A stretch of 25,547 nt of DNA, taken from the NCBI GenBank assembly GCA_937919155.1, contig CALFPM010000105.1:1-25547 (forward strand), in the 5' to 3' direction. This DNA is from an uncultured Clostridia bacterium (GTDB lineage: Bacteria > Bacillota > Clostridia > Oscillospirales > Acutalibacteraceae). Within the stretch, counting starts at the first letter, position 1, and every line of letters starts with the position of its first letter. The translations under genes and the position numbers were made by a program. Below, in pieces: positions 14,587 to 20,875 of the stretch. Below the pieces are notes generated by a model. That model searched no databases and was not told the DNA's origin. It saw nothing but the letters and a program-made list of their open reading frames with translations.

Positions 14587-15507
14587 ATGAGAAAAATTTT
14601 TTGCGTGTTTTGGGTTGCTATTTTATTCTTATTAATATTTCCTAGTAATGCATTTGCGACGGAGACTTCATGGCAGGCATCATATTTTAATAAACTTGTT
14701 GAAATTGGAGAAAAGCCGGGTTTTATACGGAGTCTTTTAACAGAAAAAGATGCTAACGGATTTTATTCAAAAACAATCTGCTATGCTTTAAACGATTATA
14801 ATCAAGACGGTATTCCTGAGCTTGTTGTGTATGGCACCAATAGCGTTAATGAAGCCGGTGACAACTATCAAATATATACCTATAACAAAGGGAAAGCTAA
14901 AATGTTCAAAATAAAGCACCATAAAGGTCCTTATGGTGAAAATGTATCATTTTCTGACCAACCCTATTGGCCGTATTATACGAATTTCTTTTTCTTACCA
15001 GACTGCTATACGAACAAGAAAACGAACGAGATAGTTTGGATTATGAAAACCATGCCAAAAGCCCATGAGTTTTGGGCAATTGCAGGTACTCCTTATGAAA
15101 ACGAGAGCGTTTTTGAGGTCAGTTTTGATTTCCAAAATATGATTGTTGATATAATTCCGATTGTTTTTGCAGAAAGAACAGAGCCGAATGAATATCAATC
15201 CAAATTGCAGAGATGGAAAGAAAATTACGAATTGTCGATATACCACGATGAATACGGACGTGTAATTCCAAATGATTATGAAGACTTATGGAAGCAACTT
15301 ATAAAGTTAGATGATTCCTTTCTTGAAAACACACTTTCAAATTCGCAAATTCCAAATCTTGAAACAAAGAATAAAATTCTAGTTTTCAGAAACAAAATTA
15401 TTGAAAATGAAACTTTTTGGACAGTATGTTTTTGTCTGCTTGTTATTGTTTTTGTCGTTGTTGTGTTATTATTAATCAAAATCTTGATGCAAAAAATAAG
15501 AAGATAA
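14587..15507 (+). CDS. Membrane-anchored exported protein with Ca-binding-like loop
   Basis: This is a 306-residue protein with a signal peptide (hydrophobic 6-20, cleavage near NAFA, residue 24). A large extracytoplasmic region follows, then a C-terminal membrane segment at about 276-298 and a short basic cytoplasmic tail. Residues 70-81 (DYNQDGIPELVV) form a DxNxDGxxEL calcium loop like those of FG-GAP/VCBS or EF-hand-like repeats, but only one is seen. The rest is rich in aromatic residues and matches no family I recognise. It begins 36 nt after the protease gene behind AGGTG, so it is the third gene of the operon. An anchor, inhibitor or self-protection role for the protease is possible but unproven. 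Confidence 0.7.
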   Translation: MRKIFCVFWVAILFLLIFPSNAFATETSWQASYFNKLVEIGEKPGFIRSLLTEKDANGFYSKTICYALNDYNQDGIPELVVYGTNSVNEAGDNYQIYTYNKGKAKMFKIKHHKGPYGENVSFSDQPYWPYYTNFFFLPDCYTNKKTNEIVWIMKTMPKAHEFWAIAGTPYENESVFEVSFDFQNMIVDIIPIVFAERTEPNEYQSKLQRWKENYELSIYHDEYGRVIPNDYEDLWKQLIKLDDSFLENTLSNSQIPNLETKNKILVFRNKIIENETFWTVCFCLLVIVFVVVVLLLIKILMQKIRR

Positions 15508-15554
15508 GGTAATCATATTCATAGTAGATGGATTTTTGATTAATTTCAAAAAAT

Positions 15555-15584
15555 GGGCTACCAATTAATTTTTATCGGTAGCCC
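15555..15584 (+). terminator. Hairpin ending the exported-protein operon
   Basis: An 8-bp perfect stem (GGGCTACC / GGTAGCCC) with a 14-nt AT-rich loop is followed by TATTTCATTG, about 48 nt after the last stop. The tail is short of T, so it is a moderate terminator. Confidence 0.55.
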
Positions 15585-15846
15585 TATTTCATTGTGTTAG
15601 TTTATTATAAATACTTTGCTTGTTATCTTTTTGTGAGAAAATACCCTTGACAAATCACATCTCAACTGCAGAAACTCATAAATTTTTCAAATAAACAAGT
15701 TGATTTGCATCTTGATTTCAATTAAATGCTTCTGCACAAAATCAAGGCATTTGTCTTAGCGAGCAATGGATTTGTCCCCTCAAATCCGCAATTAAGAGGT
15801 TTCACCCTTGACACCCCACAGAAAAAGTACAGATAAAAAGATGAAA
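15585..15846. other. Non-coding stretch, no gene seen
   Basis: These ~260 bases lie between two converging operons. No frame with a ribosome site is visible. A 10-base word, ACCCTTGACA, occurs twice (near 15647 and 15804). I see no other structure. Confidence 0.4.
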
Positions 15847-15882
15847 TCAGGTGCAGCAGAAATCAAATTCCGTTGCACCTGA
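15847..15882 (-). terminator. Terminator of the TnpV operon
   Basis: A 9-bp stem (TCAGGTGCA / TGCACCTGA) lies just past the TnpV stop. Read on the minus strand it is followed by a TTTCATCTTTTT stretch, as expected for rho-independent termination. Confidence 0.6.
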
Positions 15883-15901
15883 GTTATGTTTCTAGAAATA
15901 A

Positions 15902-16279
15902 TTATGCTGTGAAAATCAGCTCATGATTAACAATCTCTCTTGCTCTTGCTTCAATGCTGTTCATACGAGCAACCCACTCCATTTGGTCTTGCTCTTTGAG
16001 TTGTTCTGTGATTTCTTCATTAGCTTTTATCTGTTCTACTATCCGAGAGAACATATCAGTCGCCTGTTCATCAACCTCTGCAAGATGAGTCCACAACGTG
16101 CCATTCATAAGCATAATATTAAACCGAACTCGTTTGTGTTGCATAAGATAATCTTTGCGTTTCAATCCCCACATACCGAGTGGTTTTCTTGCTTCGGCAG
16201 GTAATGTGATGTCGGGTATTCTGTAATCGCCAACCATTCTATATGTACCACCGTTTTGTTCAAATGATGATTTATTCAT
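15902..16279 (-). CDS. TnpV-like transposon protein
   Basis: This 125-residue protein resembles TnpV of Tn4451-like mobile elements, a small protein of unknown function often found in clostridial transposons and integrative elements. Matching features are the N-terminal YRMVGDYRIPDITLP and PLGMWGLKRKDYL, followed by a helical, charged C-terminus. ATG 16279 has AAGGAAGG upstream. It is the second gene of a two-gene leftward operon, 15 nt after the DUF6809-like gene. With TnpX- and TnpW-like genes at the other end, it identifies the island as one element. Confidence 0.8.
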   Translation of the reverse strand: MNKSSFEQNGGTYRMVGDYRIPDITLPAEARKPLGMWGLKRKDYLMQHKRVRFNIMLMNGTLWTHLAEVDEQATDMFSRIVEQIKANEEITEQLKEQDQMEWVARMNSIEARAREIVNHELIFTA

Positions 16280-16294
16280 AACTCTACCTTCCTT

Positions 16295-16564
16295 TCAATC
16301 AGTAACAAATGTGTCGTATGTAAATTTGGCGCCGAGTCTGAAGCCTGCTATAAAACTGTCCGCATTGCTTGCACAAAGAAAATCGTTGGATTGACTTACG
16401 TACTTCATAAATAAATCCTTTTCTTCCTCGGTTAATTTTGATGTTAGTTGTTCTTCTGCTTGAGAGAGCGTATCTAACTTCTTCTTGATTTCAGCCTTCA
16501 GTTCTGTTATACTTTCTTGGGGTTCAATATTTCCGTAATAAAATTCTCCAATAAAATGTGACAT
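16295..16564 (-). CDS. DUF6809-like small protein
   Basis: This 89-residue acidic, helical protein resembles the DUF6809 family. It begins with FIGEFYYGNIEPQE, continues with a long helix (LKAEIKKKLDTLSQAEEQLTSKLTEEEKDLFMKYV) and ends in FIAGFRLGAKFTYD. The start ATG 16564 has AAGGAG six nt upstream. These proteins occur in mobile elements of Clostridia without a known function. It is the outermost gene at the right end of the island, 89 bp from the right inverted repeat. Confidence 0.7.
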   Translation of the reverse strand: MSHFIGEFYYGNIEPQESITELKAEIKKKLDTLSQAEEQLTSKLTEEEKDLFMKYVSQSNDFLCASNADSFIAGFRLGAKFTYDTFVTD

Positions 16565-16652
16565 AACAATCTCCTTGTAATTAAGTTGTTGTTTTCAGCA
16601 AAAGTACAAGTGCAGAATATGTATGTTACTACCGATAAACATTTATTTTATT

Positions 16653-16668
16653 GAATCCGTTATTAACA
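16653..16668 (-). repeat. Right copy of 16-bp inverted repeat at element border
   Basis: GAATCCGTTATTAACA is the exact reverse complement of 5678-5693. The ten bases GTTATTAACA (16659-16668) also match the left side in direct orientation (5696-5705), because the left copy lies in a hairpin. Either relation may mark the recombination site. Confidence 0.6.
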
Positions 16669-16676
16669 ATCGTCCC

Positions 16677-16711
16677 AAAGAAAAAGCAGTCGCAAGACTG
16701 CTTTTTTCTTT
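16677..16711. terminator. Bidirectional terminator hairpin at the right flank
   Basis: GCAGTC-GCAA-GACTGC is flanked by A-tracts on one side and T-tracts on the other, extended by AAAG/CTTT, so it can stop transcription from both sides. It sits 8 bp outside the right inverted repeat. Before the insertion it might have served the tRNA-Arg gene. Confidence 0.75.
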
Positions 16712-16725
16712 GAGACAAATTGCAT

Positions 16726-16740
16726 CCGAAGGGATTTGAA
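16726..16740 (-). repeat. 15-nt inverted match to the tRNA-Arg T arm
   Basis: Read on the minus strand this is TTCAAATCCCTTCGG, identical to 5648-5662 inside the tRNA-Arg gene. No cloverleaf can be built around it, because the upstream strand lacks the T-stem partner. It may be a tRNA 3' remnant from an older integration, or a chance match to a common T-loop word. Confidence 0.45.
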
Positions 16741-16743
16741 AGG

Positions 16744-16779
16744 GCAAAAAAACCTGCACAGTCATTGACCGTGCAGGTT
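16744..16779 (-). terminator. Terminator of the zinc-ribbon gene
   Basis: A 9-bp stem (AACCTGCAC / GTGCAGGTT) carries three further inner pairs. Read on the minus strand it is followed by a run of T (16746-16752 complement). It lies directly after the stop codon at 16786. Confidence 0.8.
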
Positions 16780-16785
16780 GATTTT

Positions 16786-17547
16786 TTATACATTTGCGGT
16801 TTCTTCTTCTTCTGTTTTTTCGGTTTCTTCCTCTTTTTCTTCGGGAGGGATTTCAACCTTCTGAAGTGAAACGATAAGGTTTGTGATTGATGACACAAGG
16901 AAAATTGCACCGCTTACGAATACGCCCCAGCTGGGTCCGCACTGAATTGCATCTGCAAGGGTGCTTGCTTCCATCATAGCGGAGAATTGGCTGAAGCAGA
17001 ATGAACTTGCAAACATCATTATGCTTGCCACAAGGTTTGTGCCGAAAAGACCTTTGCTATTGAACTTCTTGAAGTTGAGCAACAGGAAAACAAGGCTCAC
17101 GAGAAGCGAAAGAGCAGAAAGCACAACGAGGAGAATGGAGAGCAGGAACATAAGCGCCGTGTCGCCGATAATCTCCGATGAAGGTGCTTTGAGAATTCCC
17201 ATAATATCAAAATTGAGAATGTTCATTACAAGAGTAATGGCGTTGATTGTTATTTTTTCGTCACAAAAGGGGATTGAAACCGCCATTGTGCCGAGAGGCA
17301 GGAGAAATGTGAAGAGAGGAAGAACGCTGATAGGGATTCTTGCAATTCTCAGCTTTGTGCCGACAAATGAGTATTTGAATTTTCTCATTGTTTCGTGAAG
17401 CTTTGCAAATGCTGCTTCAGCCTCGATTGAATCCTTTTCAAGTCTGTTTTCCCAATCGTAGTTAGCAATGTTAACGCCGCAATCGGGACACTCCGCCTTA
17501 ACGTTCCATATATGTAATTTGCGGTTGCATTTAGGACATTTAGCCAT
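16786..17547 (-). CDS. Zinc-ribbon membrane protein of unknown function
   Basis: This is a 253-residue protein. The N-terminus is a four-cysteine zinc ribbon (C4, C7, C20, C23: KCPKC...ECPDC). A charged helix follows (EKDSIEAEAAFAKLHETMRK), then about four to five hydrophobic membrane segments between residues 70 and 235. The tail is very acidic (EEKEEETEKTEEEE). No enzyme motif is seen. Such zinc-ribbon membrane proteins are common in Clostridia with no assigned role. It has its own promoter (17582-17610), ribosome site AAAGGTG and terminator, so it is a single-gene unit. Codon use matches the chromosome rather than the island. Confidence 0.75.
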   Translation of the reverse strand: MAKCPKCNRKLHIWNVKAECPDCGVNIANYDWENRLEKDSIEAEAAFAKLHETMRKFKYSFVGTKLRIARIPISVLPLFTFLLPLGTMAVSIPFCDEKITINAITLVMNILNFDIMGILKAPSSEIIGDTALMFLLSILLVVLSALSLLVSLVFLLLNFKKFNSKGLFGTNLVASIMMFASSFCFSQFSAMMEASTLADAIQCGPSWGVFVSGAIFLVSSITNLIVSLQKVEIPPEEKEEETEKTEEEETANV

Positions 17548-17581
17548 AAAATCACACCTTTAATTCTTAATTAACATTTTT

Positions 17582-17610
17582 ATTTTATACTCAAACCGAG
17601 TCGGTGTCAA
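17582..17610 (-). promoter_or_regulatory. Sigma-A promoter of the zinc-ribbon gene
   Basis: On the minus strand TTGACA (17610-17605), a 17-bp spacer and TAAAAT (17587-17582) form a near-consensus promoter, about 35 bp before the ATG. Confidence 0.75.
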
Positions 17611-17616
17611 GTAATA

Positions 17617-18306
17617 TTATTTCTGCCCGTAGTAAGCGCCTGCACCGTGCTTTCTGAAATAATGTTTTTTCTGGATATCTGCACTTGCTTCGGATGCGTT
17701 CATCATCCTGCTCAGGTATGCCATTTTGGAAACTTCCTCGAGAATTGCGGAATTTTTTGCAGCTGACTCGCCGTCCTTACCCCATGTGAAAGGCCCGTGA
17801 GAGCGCACAAGCACTGCAGGCACGGCATTGTAGTCTATATTTCTGCTTTCAAAACACTCGGCAATAACCTTGCCCGTGTTCAGTTCATATTCACCCTCGA
17901 TTTCCTCTTTGGTCAGATCTCTTGTGCAAGGTACTGCGCCATAGGCAAAGTCTGCGTGGGTTGTGCCGTAGCAAGGCACATCGCTCGCCGCCTGAGCGAA
18001 TGAAACCGCAAAGGTTGAGTGAGTGTGAGCCACACCGCCGATTTCGGGGAAGCGGCGATAGAGTTCAAGGTGGGTGGGGGTGTCCGATGAGGGGTTGAGT
18101 TCACCCTCAACCTTTTCACCGTCAAGATTCATAACCACCATATCTTCGGGACGCATTTTATCATAGTCAACACCTGAGGGTTTGATTACAACAAGACCTG
18201 TTTCTCTGTCAATTTCGGAAACATTGCCCCAAGTGAAAAGCACAAGTTTGTATTCAACGAGTTTAAGGTTGGCTTCGTATACTTTTTGTTTGAGATGTTC
18301 AAGCAT
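17617..18306 (-). CDS. araD: L-ribulose-5-phosphate 4-epimerase
   Basis: This 229-residue class II aldolase/adducin-fold enzyme interconverts L-ribulose 5-phosphate and D-xylulose 5-phosphate through a retro-aldol step, feeding pentoses to the pentose phosphate pathway. The family features are in place: TWGNVSEID, KPSG, SSDTPTH, zinc ligands H94 and H96 (AHTHS) and H170 (SHGPF), acidic D119 (THADF), and the C-terminal tyrosines (GAYYGQK) that act across the subunit interface. Length and residue numbering are almost those of E. coli AraD. It is last in the minus-strand operon with a GPH symporter and DUF4364, 13 nt after the latter. UlaF/SgbE-type substrates cannot be excluded. Confidence 0.9.
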   Translation of the reverse strand: MLEHLKQKVYEANLKLVEYKLVLFTWGNVSEIDRETGLVVIKPSGVDYDKMRPEDMVVMNLDGEKVEGELNPSSDTPTHLELYRRFPEIGGVAHTHSTFAVSFAQAASDVPCYGTTHADFAYGAVPCTRDLTKEEIEGEYELNTGKVIAECFESRNIDYNAVPAVLVRSHGPFTWGKDGESAAKNSAILEEVSKMAYLSRMMNASEASADIQKKHYFRKHGAGAYYGQK

Positions 18307-18319
18307 TTTTTTCTGCTCC

Positions 18320-18871
18320 TTAAATGTAAAGTGACGTTATAACCGTTGAGTAAACATAAGACGGATTTCTGAGGAATTTATGTTTTATCTGTTCCGCCTG
18401 TTCATAGTCGGCGGCATAAACGGTGAGTTCCATAAGGTTATCGTTCTTATGAGTGACACGGCAGGTGACGAAATATCCCGTGTCGGTTTTGCTTATTTCA
18501 ACAGTGTTTTCACTTTCGCGTTTCTCGAGAATCTGCAGGTTAAGAGCATCGGCAAGGGCGGTTTCCTTGACCGTTCTGGGCAATTCCTGCGAAAGTTCAT
18601 CAACAGAAAGAGAGCCTTTGGGAGTGATGTAAACAAGACCATCGGCAGTGGTGAGAATTCCGTTATCAAAAAGCTCATCAAGAGCCTGACTCACCTCGAA
18701 ATAGTTGGCAAGTCCGTGAATCTGCAAAGCCTCAATAATCATTGTGTCTCTGAGTGGTTCTTTGATTCTGCTGACGATAAAAGTGATAAGTATTTTTATC
18801 TGAGTTCTGTTGCGCAGTCCGCCGGGTTCAACACCCTCTGTGAATGCGTCAAATTCGTTATCCATTGACAT
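18320..18871 (-). CDS. DUF4364 family protein (winged-helix-like)
   Basis: This 183-residue protein is typical of the DUF4364 family of Clostridia. Its N-terminal ~80 residues (QIKILITFIVSRIKEPLRDTMIIEALQ, then ANYFEVSQALDELFDNGIL, then GLVYITPKG) have the pattern of a winged helix-turn-helix. The C-terminus is a mixed alpha/beta domain (FVTCRVTHKNDNLMELTVYA). A regulatory role is likely, but neither ligand nor target is known. It starts at ATG 18871 behind GGGAG, overlapping the symporter gene by 14 nt. Its position between a sugar symporter and araD suggests local regulation, or merely shared expression. Confidence 0.8.
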   Translation of the reverse strand: MSMDNEFDAFTEGVEPGGLRNRTQIKILITFIVSRIKEPLRDTMIIEALQIHGLANYFEVSQALDELFDNGILTTADGLVYITPKGSLSVDELSQELPRTVKETALADALNLQILEKRESENTVEISKTDTGYFVTCRVTHKNDNLMELTVYAADYEQAEQIKHKFLRNPSYVYSTVITSLYI

Positions 18872-20243
18872 TTGTTTTCTCCCTGCGTTCGGTAAGTTCT
18901 TTCTGAATTTCTTCTTTTCGTTTGCCTGTATATTTGTTGAAAATCATCGGTATTGCGCAAAGTGCAAGGCTGATGGCGGGAATAACCGAAACCATTACGA
19001 ACATACCGTCAAGAATTTTGTCTGTCTGTGCGGCTGAAATGCCCGTGTTAAGGCTTTCAAATCCGATGATTTCAAGCACAATGCTTGTGATGAATGTTGA
19101 AATACCTGCAGTAAGCTTGCTGATGAAAGTCTGAGACGCAAAGCACACGCCTTCTGAGCGTCTGCCTGTTTTCCACTCGAGGTAGTCAACACTGTCTGCA
19201 ACCATGGCGTAAGTGATAACATTGAAAATGCCAAGGGGAAGACCTGCAACAACGAGAAGAGCAAGAAGTACATAGAAATTTGAATAGCCGACAAAATAGA
19301 TAACTGCATGAATTGCTGCGCCGAAGATGGCAGAAATAATGTAAATCTGCTTGAGTGAAAGCTTCTTTCTGAGAATAGGCATAAGCACCATTGCAACCAT
19401 CATGCCCACACCGATGGCAACAGTCATTGAAACCTGAACGGAGCCTGCGGGGATGAAACCTGAATCCTGAATAAGATATTTTGCAATGTAGCTGCCCGAA
19501 GTCTGAATCATAAGCATTGCTGAGCCGAGAATGCTTGCAAGAATGAGCAGCAGCAGGGGAGCGTTCTTTGTGTATGCTGTAACGATTTCTTTGACGGAAG
19601 TTTTTTCTTTTGTCTGTTCAATTCTTTCCTTTGTGCCAAAGAAAGCGAGGAGTGAAAGCATTGAACCGAGAACGGCAAAAATGATGCCGCTCACTCTGTA
19701 ACCCTGAACTGTGCCGAGAGCGTTGTCTGCACTGAGAACGGGAACGAGAACAGAGGGGATGATTCCGCCGATTGTGCAGAAAATTCTTGCGGTTGAAAGG
19801 AACTTGTTTCTTTCGTTTTCAAGGGGAGAAACAACTGCGCTCATTCCCCAGAAAGGAACATCCTGGATTGTGAAGCATATGCCCCACAGAATGTAAGTGA
19901 CTGCGGAATATGCGAGCCTTCCGCCATAAGAAAAGCTTTCGGGAACATTAAAAAGAAGTGCGGTTGAAATTAAAATGAGGAAAGGTGAAAAAAGAAGATA
20001 CGGACGAAGCTTGCCGAATTTTGTTTTTGTTTTATCGGCAATAATACCCATTACAGGGTCGTTTGCCGCGTCAAAAATTCGGGCGGCAAGAATGATTGCA
20101 CCTGCGTGAACAGGCTGAAGCTTCATTGCATCTGTGTAGAATATGAGCAGGAAAATCGACATGAGGTTATAAATCATGCTTCTGCCGAAACCTGCGGTTG
20201 AGAACGAGAGGATTTCGCTCGTCTTAAGATATTTTTTCTCCAT
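18858..20243 (-). CDS. GPH-family (MFS) sugar:cation symporter
   Basis: This second glycoside-pentoside-hexuronide:cation symporter has 461 residues, the normal family length, and about 12 membrane segments. It shows the signature RIFDAANDPVMG (55-66) with ADKTKTKFGKLRPYL, and the later DSVDYLEWKTGRRSEG motif. It is clearly related to the symporter at 912-2507 but lacks that protein's extra loop. The start ATG 20243 overlaps the upstream stop as TAATG and has GAGGAG in front. With araD in the same operon, a pentose or pentose-containing glycoside is the likely substrate, which is inferred from context. Confidence 0.9.
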   Translation of the reverse strand: MEKKYLKTSEILSFSTAGFGRSMIYNLMSIFLLIFYTDAMKLQPVHAGAIILAARIFDAANDPVMGIIADKTKTKFGKLRPYLLFSPFLILISTALLFNVPESFSYGGRLAYSAVTYILWGICFTIQDVPFWGMSAVVSPLENERNKFLSTARIFCTIGGIIPSVLVPVLSADNALGTVQGYRVSGIIFAVLGSMLSLLAFFGTKERIEQTKEKTSVKEIVTAYTKNAPLLLLILASILGSAMLMIQTSGSYIAKYLIQDSGFIPAGSVQVSMTVAIGVGMMVAMVLMPILRKKLSLKQIYIISAIFGAAIHAVIYFVGYSNFYVLLALLVVAGLPLGIFNVITYAMVADSVDYLEWKTGRRSEGVCFASQTFISKLTAGISTFITSIVLEIIGFESLNTGISAAQTDKILDGMFVMVSVIPAISLALCAIPMIFNKYTGKRKEEIQKELTERREKTNVNG

Positions 20244-20773
20244 TATTTGCTCCTCTTTCTGCCCTTGACATCCTTGCGGCTGTTTCTGTTGGGGTTAATG
20301 GGCTTGCCGTATCTGCCTCTGTTGATAAGTTCCGCAGTTTTGAAGTTTTCTTTTGTTGCCCAAAGACCGCAGGTGTTTGCCCAACCCTCGCAGTAAGCCT
20401 TGTAATATGAAATATTGTCAAGCTTACGCATTTTCACGAAATAGGGTGTATTGCACCAGATCATTGAGGGAATCGCAATAACAAAAAGCCAGATGGGTCC
20501 GAGGATGAGCGACTGAACGGTGTGGCCGTATTCATGGATTTTTATATCGTGCAGGCTGTCGCCTTCTCTTTTTGCATTGATGAAAATAAACATGCCGAGA
20601 GAGACACCGCCGAAATTCTTTTTGTCTATGTAGGTAATCAGCGCGTTATGATACCATTCGCTTTTTGCGCCTTTTGATTTGTAGATTGCCAGCATAATGA
20701 GACCGATGATGTTCTGAGCAAGTGCATAGGTGAACTGCCAGATGTAAAATAAAACGGATTTAACGATTTTCAA
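20243..20773 (-). CDS. Membrane protein with HEYGH metallopeptidase-like motif
   Basis: This protein has 176 residues when started at TTG 20773 (MKIVKSVLFYIW), 8 nt after GGGAGG. The frame is open to 20836, but that stretch contains the promoter boxes, so the longer start is unlikely. It has an N-terminal membrane segment (about 6-30) and IKIHEYGHTVQS with H80, E81 and H84, an HExxH zinc signature. A second hydrophobic segment follows (90-106), then CEGWANT with E129, a possible third metal ligand, and a very basic tail. Similar small HEYGH membrane proteins occur in gut bacteria without known activity. It leads the symporter-DUF4364-araD operon. Confidence 0.7.
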   Translation of the reverse strand: MKIVKSVLFYIWQFTYALAQNIIGLIMLAIYKSKGAKSEWYHNALITYIDKKNFGGVSLGMFIFINAKREGDSLHDIKIHEYGHTVQSLILGPIWLFVIAIPSMIWCNTPYFVKMRKLDNISYYKAYCEGWANTCGLWATKENFKTAELINRGRYGKPINPNRNSRKDVKGRKRSK

Positions 20774-20804
20774 AATTTCTTCCTCCCAAATCATATATAA
20801 AATA

Positions 20805-20833
20805 ATTATAACATAATGTTGCTTATTTTGCAA
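20805..20833 (-). promoter_or_regulatory. Sigma-A promoter of the HEYGH-symporter-araD operon
   Basis: On the minus strand TTGCAA (20833-20828), a 17-bp spacer and a perfect TATAAT (20810-20805) lie about 32 bp before the TTG start. This also shows that the upstream in-frame codons are not translated. Confidence 0.85.
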
Positions 20834-20842
20834 CAAATAAAA

Positions 20843-20870
20843 GCCCGGATTTCACAACGCAAATCCGGGC
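20843..20870. terminator. Terminator of the SH3-repeat gene
   Basis: A 10-bp stem (GCCCGGATTT / AAATCCGGGC) with an 8-nt loop lies between the SH3-repeat stop and the next promoter. On the minus strand it is followed by TTTTATTTG. A T-run is present on the plus side as well. Confidence 0.8.
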
Positions 20871-20875
20871 AGTTT

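Larger units (their letters stand above)
5678..16668. mobile_element. TnpX-type serine-recombinase element with secretion cargo
   Basis: This ~11-kb AT-rich island lies between a tRNA-Arg gene and a chromosomal zinc-ribbon gene. It carries a large serine recombinase, TnpW-like and TnpV-like proteins, ParB-like and MobC-like proteins, and a cargo of sigma factor, anti-sigma and exported proteins. TnpX/TnpV/TnpW are the hallmark genes of Tn4451-like mobilisable transposons. The relaxase of that family is not present in the window. The borders are inferred from a perfect 16-bp inverted repeat at 5678-5693 and 16653-16668, and from the change in base composition and codon use. The exact ends need an empty-site comparison; the island call itself is firm. 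Confidence 0.8.

Noticed and set aside
5776..16564. Antibiotic-resistance or toxin-antitoxin cargo
   Set aside because: No gene in the island resembles a known resistance enzyme, efflux pump or TA pair; the cargo is regulatory and secreted proteins.
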